Source: Kitasatospora terrestris
GTDB lineage: Bacteria > Actinomycetota > Actinomycetes > Streptomycetales > Streptomycetaceae
Direction of reading: 5' to 3'
DNA length: 64,000 bases
Assembly: GCF_039542905.1 (NCBI RefSeq)
Contig: NZ_BAABIS010000001.1
Span: 5,022,001 to 5,086,000 of the forward strand
Part shown: in pieces, positions 25,963 through 33,183 of the stretch
Numbering within the stretch: the first letter of the stretch is position 1
Layout of the letters: every line of letters starts with the position of its first letter
The notes under the pieces: generated by a model
What the model saw: only the letters and a program-made list of their open reading frames with translations
Database searches by the model: none
What the model was told of the DNA's origin: nothing
Position numbers and translations under genes: made by a program

Positions 25963-26852
25963 GCGAGGGCCGCACGGAAGGCGGCAGCCGCTCCCGCTGG
26001 GCGCAGCTCGCCCGGCGCTCCGAGCAGCCCGCGCCGGCCGCCGCGCCCGAGCTGCGCGCCCTGCCGGTGCGTCCGGTCGAGCCGGCCGTCGAGGAGCACC
26101 TCGGCGACCGCCTCTCGGCGTACCTGGACGGCGAACTCGGCCACGACTCCCGCGAGCGGGTCCAGGCCCACCTGGCGACCTGCCCGGACTGCCTGGCGGA
26201 GGCCGAGTCGGCCCGCGCGGTCAAACGCGCCCTGCACGGCACCGGCACCCCGCCGCCGTCCTCCATGCTGATGGCCCGGCTGCTGGCGGTCGCCGCCCTG
26301 CCGGACGACTCCGACGGCGCCCAGGGCCCCGGCCCGCAGCCGCCGCACTCCGCGACCGACCCGCACACCGGGCGGGACGAGCCCGGCCCGTCCACCGGCG
26401 TGTTCGGCGGCAGCCGGCTGACCGGCGGCTCGTTCGGCCGCGGCGCGGGCTCCACCTTCGGCGGCGGCGCGCTCGGCGCGGACGCCCCGATACCCGGGAT
26501 CGACCCGCGCGCCCGCCGCCCCTTCGGCGAGCCCTTCGCGGGCCGGCGCGGCCAGTCCGCGCTGCCGCGCCCGCTCGCCGCCGTCGCCGGGGCCCCGGTC
26601 CTGCGCGCCGCCCCGCGCGGCCGCCGACTGGTCTTCGCCGCGGCCGGCGCCGTCTCCGTCGCCGCCGTCACCCTCGGCAGCGTCGGCAGCCTCCCGGCCG
26701 CCTCCGGGGGCGCCCAGCGCCCCACCACCGTCACCCCGGCCGGCGGCGTCGTCCCGGTCAACGCCCAGCTCACGGCCGACTTCCGCGACTACCCCTCGCA
26801 CGGCCGGTCCGGCCCGACCGAGCCGGGTGACCCGCACGGTCTGCTGCGCTAA
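25959..26852 (+). CDS. rseA: Anti-sigma factor, zinc-finger (ZAS) type, RseA-like
   Basis: 297 residues. The ZAS domain lies near residues 47-85: LGDRLSAYLDGELGHDSRERVQAHLATCPDCLAEAESARAVK, with the HxxxCxxC zinc motif in HLATCPDC. A long Gly/Pro-rich linker (about 95-215) follows, then one membrane helix near 222-247 (RRLVFAAAGAVSVAAVTLGSVGSL), and a short outer tail. Binds and inhibits the sigma factor encoded immediately upstream; translationally coupled. The membrane location suggests release by proteolysis on envelope stress, as known for RseA/RsiW types. Confidence 0.88.
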   Translation: MSEGRTEGGSRSRWAQLARRSEQPAPAAAPELRALPVRPVEPAVEEHLGDRLSAYLDGELGHDSRERVQAHLATCPDCLAEAESARAVKRALHGTGTPPPSSMLMARLLAVAALPDDSDGAQGPGPQPPHSATDPHTGRDEPGPSTGVFGGSRLTGGSFGRGAGSTFGGGALGADAPIPGIDPRARRPFGEPFAGRRGQSALPRPLAAVAGAPVLRAAPRGRRLVFAAAGAVSVAAVTLGSVGSLPAASGGAQRPTTVTPAGGVVPVNAQLTADFRDYPSHGRSGPTEPGDPHGLLR

Positions 26853-26905
26853 CCTGCGGCTCCATTACCCTGTAGAAGACCGTAGTCGGGCGCTGGGGAG
26901 CACAC

Positions 26906-27328
26906 GTGTTTTCAGACATAGGCGGGCTGGAGGTCGTGACGCTGGCCATCATGGCCATCGTCATCTTCGGGCCTGACAAGCTCCCGAAGCTCATCCAGGA
27001 CACGATGGGCTTCATCCGCAAGATCCGCTCCTTCGCCGACACCGCGAAGGAGGACATCCGCAGCGAGCTCGGCCCGCAGTTCCAGGACTTCGAGTTCGAG
27101 GACCTGCACCCGAAGACCTTCGTCCGCAAGCAGCTGCTGGGCGGCAACGACGACCCGCTGGGCTTCAAGGAGATCAAGGACGGCCTGGACCTCAAGTCCA
27201 CGCTGAACGGCGGCTCCGCGCCCGCCGCGGCGCGCACCGACCTCGGCAAGCCGGCCTCGCCGATCGCGAGCGCGTCCGCGCCGCTGGCCGCCGGCGAACG
27301 GCCCCCGTTCGACCCGGACGCCACCTGA
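26906..27328 (+). CDS. tatB: Sec-independent protein translocase TatB
   Basis: 140 residues from GTG 26906 (GGGGAGCAC upstream). Amino-terminal membrane helix with the TatB pattern: MFSDIGGLEVVTLAIMAIVIFGPDKLPKL, including Glu8 and the conserved FGP hinge, followed by an amphipathic helix (IRKIRSFADTAKEDIRSELGPQF) and a charged soluble tail. Part of the twin-arginine translocase, with TatA and TatC encoded elsewhere. Located after the anti-sigma gene, as in mycobacteria. Confidence 0.92.
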   Translation: MFSDIGGLEVVTLAIMAIVIFGPDKLPKLIQDTMGFIRKIRSFADTAKEDIRSELGPQFQDFEFEDLHPKTFVRKQLLGGNDDPLGFKEIKDGLDLKSTLNGGSAPAAARTDLGKPASPIASASAPLAAGERPPFDPDAT

Positions 27329-27539
27329 GCCGTCCCGCCCCGCCCGCCCGACGCCCCGTCCCCGTGGACGGGGCGTCGGCGTCCGCGCCGCTATTGTGCT
27401 GACTGACTCCGCCGCGCGGTCCGTCGCCGCCGTCCGCCACCACCGGACGTGTCGGTGCCGGAATGCGCGCCGGAGCAGCCGCGGTGCGCCACCATGGAGC
27501 GCGCTCCGGCCGGAGCCAGTCGCCTGAGGAGGACCGGGG

Positions 27540-28232
27540 ATGGACGCGACGACAACCGGGAGCACGGGGGCCACCGCCACCGCGCGCACGGTGGGGGCCC
27601 AAGCGGGCCCGATCGACCCGCTGGCGCCCTACCTGGCCGCCGACTTCCCCTGGTACGGCCTCGACGAGGGCTGGACCGGCCGCCGCTGGCTCGGCCAGGT
27701 CGGCGCCGGACAGACCGGCCGCGCCACCGCCGACACCCCCGCCACCGCCGACTACGGCACCCTCGGGCACGGCGACGAGCCCGCCCGGCAGGCCGACCCG
27801 CGCGACGCCCGCGACATCCGCCGCTTCGCGGTCGTGGTCACCGTCGCCCGCCGCCCCGGACGCCGCTCCGCGGACAACACCGGCACCCTGGAGGCCACCT
27901 CGGCCTCCTCGGCCGCCTGGCTGGCCGGTTCCGGGCTGCTCGCCGCCACCTGGCCCGGCAACCTCGACCGCACGCTCCGCCAGGACTGGCTCGACCAGCA
28001 GTCCGCGCTCGCCTGGGACCTCGCCGACGACCTCGACGGCCCCGGCTGGTCCTCGCTCACGCTGCCCGTCAACGGCCTCCCGCAGCCCTTCCGCTACCGC
28101 GAGTCCGAGTACGGCTGGGTCCTGGCCGGCGAGGCCCCCGGCGTCCTCCTCGGCGCCTACGGCCGCGGCGTCTCCGCCTACGGCACCGGCTTCACCACGG
28201 TGCCCGACCTGACGGTCTACAACGGCCGCTGA
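27540..28232 (+). CDS. Conserved-looking hypothetical protein
   Basis: 230 residues with no signal peptide or membrane helix. PLAPYLAADFPWYGLDEGWTGRRWLGQVG near the start and PVNGLPQPFRYRESEYGWVLAGEAPGVLLGAYGRGVSAYGTGFTTV near the end look structured and are rich in Trp, Tyr and Gly; the centre carries an Arg-rich stretch. ATG 27540 follows GAGGAGGACCGGG. I do not recognise a family. Position between tatB and mrp suggests a streptomycete-specific member of this block. A bidirectional hairpin follows, then the left end of the mobile element. Confidence 0.75.
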   Translation: MDATTTGSTGATATARTVGAQAGPIDPLAPYLAADFPWYGLDEGWTGRRWLGQVGAGQTGRATADTPATADYGTLGHGDEPARQADPRDARDIRRFAVVVTVARRPGRRSADNTGTLEATSASSAAWLAGSGLLAATWPGNLDRTLRQDWLDQQSALAWDLADDLDGPGWSSLTLPVNGLPQPFRYRESEYGWVLAGEAPGVLLGAYGRGVSAYGTGFTTVPDLTVYNGR

Positions 28233-28241
28233 CCCGCGCGC

Positions 28242-28273
28242 GACGGCCCCGGGCGCTCCCGCCCGGGGCCGTC
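28242..28273. terminator. Bidirectional hairpin terminator at the left edge of the island
   Basis: GACGGCCCCGGGC (28242-28254) pairs perfectly with 28261-28273 over a 6-base loop. Before the island arrived it would have stood between the converging hypothetical gene and mrp. Confidence 0.75.
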
Positions 28274-28286
28274 GGTGTCCGCCGCG

Positions 28287-28299
28287 TCAGAACTTGTTC
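28287..28299. other. Left attachment site core (attL)
   Basis: TCAGAACTTGTTC, 41 bases before the integrase stop codon. It is identical to the last four codons plus stop of mrp read backwards (AAC AAG TTC TGA). Within it, GAAC and GTTC form an inverted pair around TT, as seen in tyrosine recombinase core sites. Bases outside the 13 differ from the right copy. Confidence 0.8.
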
Positions 28300-28339
28300 A
28301 ACTCGGGCGGGATGCCCTCTGACCTGCGGTGGAAGTGGG

Positions 28340-29578
28340 TCACTCGGGCCCTTGGGCCGTCGTGGGGCCGTCAGCCGCATCGGGGCCACCCCCGAAGACC
28401 CGGTCGACCGCCTCTTTGGTCCGCTTCTCGCTGCTGGGCATCAGGTGCGTGTAGGTGCGGAGCGTGAAGCCCGGGTCGTGGTGACCGAGGTACGCGCTCA
28501 GGGCCTTGATGCTCTCCCCGGCGTCGAGCAGGACCGAGGCGTAGAAGTGCCGCAGCGCGTGCATGCCGTTGTCGCGACCCAGCGGGACGCCGGCCGACGT
28601 GAGGGCGGGACGCCAGACCGTCCGGTTGAACTCGTTGCGGTGCAGGTGACGCCTCTTGGCGTCGACGAACAGCAGGTTGGCGGTGACGGGCGGGCCGTCC
28701 ACCCGGACCCAGGGGAGCGTGATGCTGACCGGAGGATGAGCCGTGATGTGCGTTCGCAGCTCCCGAGCCACGGTCTCCGGAAGCGGTACAGGCCGGGTCT
28801 TGCCACCCTTCGGCGGAGAGAAGACCGGCCGATTGCGGATGAGCCGAATCTGCCGGACGACGTGCACTGTGCCTTCGATGAAGTCCACCTGGTCCACGGC
28901 CAGGCCGAAGGTCTCCCCCTGACGAAGACCGCATCCAGCGGCCAGGTCCACCAGCGGGCGGTAGCTCTCCGGGAGGGCTTTCCGCACGGAGAGGACCTGA
29001 TCGAGGAGCCAGGGCGTGATCCTGCGGGTGTCCAGCTTCGGAGCCTTCACCGACGTCGACCTGCACGGGTTGTTCGGGATCAACCGGTCCTCGACTGCGG
29101 CGGTCAGCATGGTGCCGAGGTTGGCGAACACCCCTCGCTGGCTTGCCGCCGACAGGCCTCCCTCTGCGAGCTTCACCAACCACTCGCGCAGGTCGGACGG
29201 TCGGAGCGATGCCAGGGGCCGCATGCCGAGGTGCGGCACGACGTGCAGTCGGACGCGCTGCTCGGTAGTGACGTACGAGAGCGGGTCCATGGTGAGCGAC
29301 GCCAGCCACTTCTCGGCGAACTGCTTGACCGTGATGCGCCCGGCGTTCGGGTCGATGAACTGGCCGCGCGCCATGTCCGCCTCGATCTGGGCGAGCCACT
29401 GATCGGCCTGCCGCTTCTGGCGGTCCGGGAACGACTTGCTCCGCTCGCTACCGTCCGGGCCGACGTACCGAGCCCGGTAGCGGCTGCCGGTTCCGTGCCG
29501 GTCGGTCTTCACCCGGCGCGACTTGCCGTCGGGGCCGGTCTCGGTCTTGTACCAGCGGTCCTGGATGTGTCCGGCCAC
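28340..29578 (-). CDS. int: Tyrosine site-specific integrase
   Basis: 412 residues from GTG 29578. Amino-terminal AP2-like arm-binding region (SRYRARYVGPDGSERSKSF), SAM-like core-binding domain (about 80-165), and catalytic domain with Arg219 (AGCGLRQGE), His340-x-x-Arg343 (HALRH), a His at 366 (YLGHHDP) and nucleophile Tyr376 (RTYTHLM). All catalytic residues are present, so it is probably active. It starts three bases after the xis stop, hence likely coupled. Its end lies next to attL, the usual position. Confidence 0.95.
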   Translation of the reverse strand: MAGHIQDRWYKTETGPDGKSRRVKTDRHGTGSRYRARYVGPDGSERSKSFPDRQKRQADQWLAQIEADMARGQFIDPNAGRITVKQFAEKWLASLTMDPLSYVTTEQRVRLHVVPHLGMRPLASLRPSDLREWLVKLAEGGLSAASQRGVFANLGTMLTAAVEDRLIPNNPCRSTSVKAPKLDTRRITPWLLDQVLSVRKALPESYRPLVDLAAGCGLRQGETFGLAVDQVDFIEGTVHVVRQIRLIRNRPVFSPPKGGKTRPVPLPETVARELRTHITAHPPVSITLPWVRVDGPPVTANLLFVDAKRRHLHRNEFNRTVWRPALTSAGVPLGRDNGMHALRHFYASVLLDAGESIKALSAYLGHHDPGFTLRTYTHLMPSSEKRTKEAVDRVFGGGPDAADGPTTAQGPE

Positions 29579-29581
29579 GGG

Positions 29582-29848
29582 TCAGGCCACCTCTCGGCTC
29601 TGGTCGGCCACCCACTGGGCGACGGCGTTGGGGTCGTAGCGCAGGTGTCGGCCGACGCGGAATCCGGGCGGGCCGGTGCGCTTGCGGCGCCACTGGTAGA
29701 CGGTCTCCAGGGGGACGCCGAAGAGGGCGGCGACGTCCTCAGGGCTGAGGTAGCGGGCGGGCAGGCTCGGTGGGGCACCGGGGCCGCTGCCGTGGGTGCT
29801 GAGGCTGTGGAGCAGTCGCGCGGCGTCGGATCGCTGGCGGCTGGTCAT
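29582..29848 (-). CDS. xis: Excisionase-like helix-turn-helix protein
   Basis: 88 residues. The core YLSPEDVAALFGVPLETVYQWRRKRTGPPGFRVGRHLRYDPNAVAQWV is a MerR-like winged helix of the HTH_17/excisionase group. It directly precedes int in the same direction, the standard arrangement in actinomycete elements. GAGGAGTCCC precedes ATG 29848, and a structured leader (29877-29909) lies further upstream. Expected to direct excision together with Int. Confidence 0.9.
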   Translation of the reverse strand: MTSRQRSDAARLLHSLSTHGSGPGAPPSLPARYLSPEDVAALFGVPLETVYQWRRKRTGPPGFRVGRHLRYDPNAVAQWVADQSREVA

Positions 29849-29876
29849 GAGGCGGGACTCCTCTTCGAGGCATGGT

Positions 29877-29909
29877 GAGCGGCAGTTGACTTGGCGGTTG
29901 GTGCCGCTC
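29877..29909 (-). promoter_or_regulatory. Leader hairpin upstream of xis (copy 1 of 2)
   Basis: GAGCGGCA (29877-29884) pairs with TGCCGCTC (29902-29909) around the loop GTTGACTTGGCGGTTGG. The same loop, with one extra T, recurs at 32224-32263 before another element gene; the stems differ by compensatory changes. On the transcript strand it sits 28 bases before the xis start, next to a shared CCTCGAAG sequence. Confidence 0.65.
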
Positions 29910-29917
29910 CGGTTTGG

Positions 29918-30450
29918 CCTAGCGCTAGCGGCCGGCGGGGTGCCGGGCCACTGGCGCGGGCGGGCTTCCGGGTGGTGCTGGGGGCGGTGCTAAGGCGCTA
30001 GGCGACTGGTCAGGGCTGATTTGGGTCGCTGGCGACCTCGCTAGATCTAGCGAGGTGTGCGCTAGGCGCTGGGCGTCACTGACAGTGGCCGTACTGGAGA
30101 GTGGGTACTGGGGATTCCCAGCGGGAGAGGCCGTTTTGGGCCCCTGGAGGGGCGTCTACTGGCTAGTGGCGTGGTAGCCAGTACCCAGTACTCAGTAGCT
30201 GTGAGTGACCAAGTGGGCTGGCCGGTGGTTGTCGGGTCGGGTGCCATCGGACCGCTACCGCTAGTGCCAGCTGGTGCTGCTGGTAGCGGCTGTGTCGGGG
30301 GTCGGAAACCCGGGGTTGGGGCGGTTTTCGGGGTTACCGGCGGTGGGGTGCTATCCGCTAACACCCAGGCCGGGCGGGCTTTGGGCTGCTAACGGGGGTG
30401 CTATCGCTAGCGGGTGGAGGTGCTAGCGATAGCGGGCCTGCTACCGGGCT
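29918..30450. repeat. CTAGCG-rich noncoding repeat region
   Basis: No gene is recognisable. The stretch holds many CTAGCG/CGCTAG words, an 18-bp perfect palindrome CTCGCTAGATCTAGCGAG (30037-30054), and GCTATCGCTAGC (30400-30411) exactly inverted at 30422-30433 over a 10-base loop. CTAG words are normally rare in streptomycete DNA, so their density here is notable. Possible protein-binding array of the element's replication or transfer region. Confidence 0.6.
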
Positions 30451-30531
30451 TCGGGCACTCCGGGGGCTGGCCGAGGTGCTGCAGGCGGGGAGTAGGCGGC
30501 GGTGCCGGACTGCTTGCGGCACTGTCAGCGA

Positions 30532-30629
30532 GGTGTCAGGGGCGGGTGTCAGCGGGTGTCAGCGGGCCCTGACACCCGCGTTTGCCTAGGGGTTTGGGTG
30601 TCAGGGGTGTCAGGTGTCAGGGGTGTCAG
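30532..30629. repeat. GGTGTCAG iteron-like array
   Basis: Seven direct copies of the octamer GGTGTCAG start at 30532, 30545, 30555, 30597, 30606, 30613 and 30622; one inverted copy (CTGACACC) is at 30569-30576. Spacing is irregular (7 to 42 bases between starts). Noncoding. Compatible with iterons or with the octamer arrays recognised by Streptomyces TraB-type translocases. Confidence 0.7.
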
Positions 30630-30671
30630 CCCGGAGCGGGGCGGGGCGCGTGTGTCCCAGGTAGGGATTTC

Positions 30672-30887
30672 TGCGTCACCGCGACATCAGCGTCATTTAG
30701 CGCTCTGACCTGCGGTTTTCGGGTGACGCAGGAATCGAGGGGATTCGGGTGTGCGTCACCGGGTGACGCAGGCTGCGTCCTGGAGGTGACGCGGTGACGC
30801 AGAGGTGACGCAGAGGAAGCCGTCTGCGTCACCTTTGTTGTCGCAGGTCAGGGGCCGTTTTTCGGCTCGGGTGACGAAGGTGACGCA
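30672..30887. repeat. GTGACGCA repeat array, both orientations
   Basis: Direct copies of GTGACGCA start at 30723, 30763, 30794, 30805 and 30880, a seven-of-eight match at 30786; inverted copies (TGCGTCAC) start at 30672, 30752 and 30825. A second octamer family immediately after the GGTGTCAG array. No open frame here looks coding. Confidence 0.7.
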
Positions 30888-30996
30888 GCGTCTTCTACTT
30901 AGGAAAAAAGAGGGGCTGTTCTTGTACTTAGGCGCTCTCTCAGAGCAAAAGGAGGAGCCGCTTCGCGGCACGACCTTCGGGCGGCTTCGCCGAACA

Positions 30997-31040
30997 GCAA
31001 GAGGAGCACCCCGCGCCGGGCGGGCCGGTGCTCTTCTTGC
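30997..31040 (-). terminator. Hairpin terminator of the HTH gene at 31082
   Basis: GCAAGAGGAGCACC (30997-31010) pairs with 31027-31040 with one G-T mismatch over a G/C-rich loop. Located 41 bases past the stop codon of the minus-strand gene. Confidence 0.65.
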
Positions 31041-31081
31041 CGTTAGGGACGCGAGTGCCGCGCGGCCGGTAAGCGTCTTCG

Positions 31082-31390
31082 TCAGCGGCGCGGCTTGGTC
31101 CAGGGGGCGCGCTCGCGGCTGCTGGAGGGGGCGGAGGCGGCGACGGCGGACAGGCCGGCGGGCAGCCCGGTGGCGGTCAGGTAGGCGCGGAACGCGTCGC
31201 GGGAGATACGGACCTGGCCCCGGCCGTTGCCGACCCGGTAGGCGGCCAGGGTGCCGCTGCGGGCCATACGCCAGACGGTCTCCTGCGACAGTCGCAGGGC
31301 GAACGCGACCTGGGGCACCGTCAGGTAGTCGGTCGGGTCCGCGAGCGCGGGCGGGGTCGGGTCGGCGGTGTGCGAGACGGTGGTGTCCAT
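31082..31390 (-). CDS. Helix-turn-helix (excisionase-family) DNA-binding protein
   Basis: 102 residues from ATG 31390, preceded by GAGGAGACCCGC. The core YLTVPQVAFALRLSQETVWRMARSGTLAAYRVGNGRGQVRISRDAFRAYL is a second HTH_17 domain, unlike the xis gene in sequence. Either a second recombination directionality factor or a regulator of the element. It reads toward the repeat region and has its own terminator; more short repeats (GCTCAC) lie upstream. Confidence 0.82.
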   Translation of the reverse strand: MDTTVSHTADPTPPALADPTDYLTVPQVAFALRLSQETVWRMARSGTLAAYRVGNGRGQVRISRDAFRAYLTATGLPAGLSAVAASAPSSSRERAPWTKPRR

Positions 31391-31442
31391 GCGGGTCTCC
31401 TCGGTCGGGCGGCGGGCCCGAAACAAGTGGGTTGGGTCGGGT

Positions 31443-31761
31443 GCTCACCGACGCTCACGAGCGCTCACGGGGCGCTCACGGCCGGTCGGGCGGCGGTGCG
31501 AAGGAGGGTGCTGGTCGGGGTCTGGCCTGCGTGGATCGGCCGATCCCGGGGCCGGGAGTCGGGGGCGCGCTCACCGGCGCTCACGTGGTGCTCACGGACG
31601 CGCTCACCGGGTCGGGTTACGGTTCCGCCGCAGGCCACCGGCGGCTACGTCGTCCCGTGGCGGTCGGTCCGCCGGAACGTTCCCAAGATCGGGTACACCC
31701 CGGGGAACGGCCTGGCTGGTCACCGGTGAGCGCGGGCAATCAGGCCGTGAGCGCGCTCACG
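31443..31761. repeat. GCTCAC repeat array with 16-bp palindrome
   Basis: GCTCAC, mostly in the context CGCTCACSG, starts at 31443, 31453, 31463, 31474, 31569, 31579, 31590, 31602 and 31755, with inverted copies at 31726 and 31747. The last two form the perfect palindrome CGTGAGCGCGCTCACG (31746-31761) just beyond the stop of the next gene. Noncoding; lies upstream of the HTH gene and may bind its product. Confidence 0.6.
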
Positions 31762-31766
31762 ACGGT

Positions 31767-32201
31767 CTATGCGGCCATCCAGCCTTCGGCGATCAGCTCC
31801 TCGGTGGACTGCACCGTGTACGGGAACGGGACGACCTTGACGCGCTGCGCGTCGGCGCGATTCGCCTGGGTCCAGGTGAGCATGGCCGCCATGTCCTCGG
31901 CGCTGGAGATCCGGCGCTTGGACGGGAAGCGCTGCCGGAAGGCCCGGTGGTCCGCCGGGGTGTCCTCGAAGCGCATCAGCGACAGGTGGAACGAGCGCAG
32001 GAACTCGCCGTCCGCCTGGACCTGCTCCAGGCCCAGGCGCTCGACGCCCTGCGAGACCCAGGCTTCGGTCTGGACTTCACCGGTCGCGCTGAAACGGCTG
32101 CGGTCCGGCATGTCCGAGGCGTATAGCGCCACCGCGCGAGCCGTGCCGGACAGGACCGCAGAGGCAGGGGAAAGCTGCGGAGTGGAGAGCGTTGCGTGCA
32201 T
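31767..32201 (-). CDS. Element-encoded hypothetical protein
   Basis: 144 residues from ATG 32201 (AAGGGAGCTCC upstream). No signal peptide or membrane helix. RAVALYASDMPDRSRFSATGEVQTEAWVSQGVERLGLEQVQADGEFLRSFHLSLMRFEDTPADHRAFRQRFPSKRR looks like a folded domain; the end is VKVVPFPYTVQSTEELIAEGWMAA. I do not recognise the family. Divergent from the GntR regulator, whose operator-like repeats lie in the shared promoter region; its leader carries the second hairpin copy. Likely a regulated element function. Confidence 0.7.
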   Translation of the reverse strand: MHATLSTPQLSPASAVLSGTARAVALYASDMPDRSRFSATGEVQTEAWVSQGVERLGLEQVQADGEFLRSFHLSLMRFEDTPADHRAFRQRFPSKRRISSAEDMAAMLTWTQANRADAQRVKVVPFPYTVQSTEELIAEGWMAA

Positions 32202-32223
32202 GATGGAGCTCCCTTCGAGGGGC

Positions 32224-32263
32224 GTGGAGCGGTGGTTGACTTGGCGGTTTGGCACCGCTCCAC
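32224..32263 (-). promoter_or_regulatory. Leader hairpin upstream of the 32201 gene (copy 2 of 2)
   Basis: GTGGAGCGGTG (32224-32234) pairs perfectly with CACCGCTCCAC (32253-32263) around GTTGACTTGGCGGTTTGG. Compared with the copy before xis, two stem positions have changed on both sides (CA/TG to TG/CA), so pairing is kept. It lies 22 bases before the start codon on the transcript strand. Confidence 0.65.
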
Positions 32264-32276
32264 GGCAAAGCCTTTG

Positions 32277-32303
32277 GCATCGTCCGCATTGTCCGAACAA
32301 TGC
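32277..32303. promoter_or_regulatory. Candidate GntR/KorSA operator 1
   Basis: First copy of a 27-bp direct repeat shared with 32347-32373 (23 of 27 identical). Its right part is an inverted repeat, GCATTGT-CCGA-ACAATGC. Located between the divergent 32201 and 32401 genes. Confidence 0.6.
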
Positions 32304-32346
32304 TGCCGGTGAAGAGATTGGCACGCTCTGCGATCGCCGGTCAAGC

Positions 32347-32373
32347 GCATCGTCCGCATTGACTGGACAATGC
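32347..32373. promoter_or_regulatory. Candidate GntR/KorSA operator 2
   Basis: Second copy of the repeat, exactly 70 bases after the first. Right part GCATTGA-CTGG-ACAATGC; the TTGACT inside could serve as a -35 element. It ends 27 bases before the regulator start, so binding would repress the regulator gene itself. Confidence 0.6.
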
Positions 32374-32400
32374 GTCCTGAGCTGCGGTTCCATGGACGGC

Positions 32401-33183
32401 ATGTCAGCGATGCGCTCCGGGCGAGCCCCGATGTACCAGCAGATCTCTGAAGCTCTGCGGCAGCAGATCGCAGATGGAACGCTCCCGGCCGGTGCGCAGC
32501 TGCCAACCGAGGCTGACCTGACGGAGCGGTACGGTGTTGGGCGCGGCACGGTCCGCCAGGCGCTCGGAGATCTGGTCAACGCGGGGCTTGTCGTGCCGCA
32601 GCGGCCCCGCGGCTACTTCGTGCGGGAGCGCCGGCCGATGGTGTTCCGGCCCCAGGCTGAGTTCCGAAAGCGGCCGTTCTCGGCCGAGATGGACGCGTTT
32701 GTCCTGGAGCACTCGGCTGACGGGCGGGAGCCCCGTCAGCTGATCGAGGTGGCCATCGTGGAGCCCGCCCCGGACATTGCGAAGCGGCTGCAGCTCGAAC
32801 CGGGTCAGCTGGCTGCAGTGCGGCGCCGGATCCGGTGGCTGGACGGCGAACCATTCAACCTGAACGACAGTTACTTCCCGCTGGACATCGTGCGGGAGTC
32901 CGAGATCATGCGCCCCGAGGACATCACGCGTGGTGCCAACGAGGTGTTGGCTGAGCTGGGCTACCGTCAGGTGACGGCCCTTGATGAGGTCTACGTGCGG
33001 ATGCCCACCCCGGATGAGGTGCACCGCTTGGAGCTGGGACCGGGAACGCCGGTCGGCTACCACGTTTGCACGGGCTATACCGCGGAGGGCAAGCCGGTGC
33101 GCGTCGCGGTGACCGTCCTGCCTGGCGATCGCCACGTGATTTCCTATGAGCGCCGCTGGGAGCCCCAGGACGGTGCCGAGTGA
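32401..33183 (+). CDS. GntR family transcriptional regulator, KorSA-like (HutC/UTRA subfamily)
   Basis: 260 residues from ATG 32401; ATGs at 32392 and 32410 are also possible. GntR winged helix (about 8-72: PMYQQISEALRQQIADGTLPAGAQLPTEADLTERYGVGRGTVRQALGDL) and a UTRA ligand domain (about 85-250), with LNDSYFPLDIV in the conserved position. In pSAM2-type elements KorSA-type regulators repress transfer activation; here two repeat operators precede it, suggesting autoregulation. Its TGA overlaps the GTG of the GNAT gene. Confidence 0.9.
   Translation: MSAMRSGRAPMYQQISEALRQQIADGTLPAGAQLPTEADLTERYGVGRGTVRQALGDLVNAGLVVPQRPRGYFVRERRPMVFRPQAEFRKRPFSAEMDAFVLEHSADGREPRQLIEVAIVEPAPDIAKRLQLEPGQLAAVRRRIRWLDGEPFNLNDSYFPLDIVRESEIMRPEDITRGANEVLAELGYRQVTALDEVYVRMPTPDEVHRLELGPGTPVGYHVCTGYTAEGKPVRVAVTVLPGDRHVISYERRWEPQDGAE

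Noticed and set aside
30532..30887. Regularly repeated short words suggesting a CRISPR array
   Set aside because: Units are only eight bases, spacing is irregular and often shorter than a spacer, orientations are mixed, and no cas genes are near.
29918..30900. Decayed replication-initiator gene between xis and the HTH gene
   Set aside because: No frame on either strand shows initiator-like motifs or protein-like composition; the repeats interrupt every frame.
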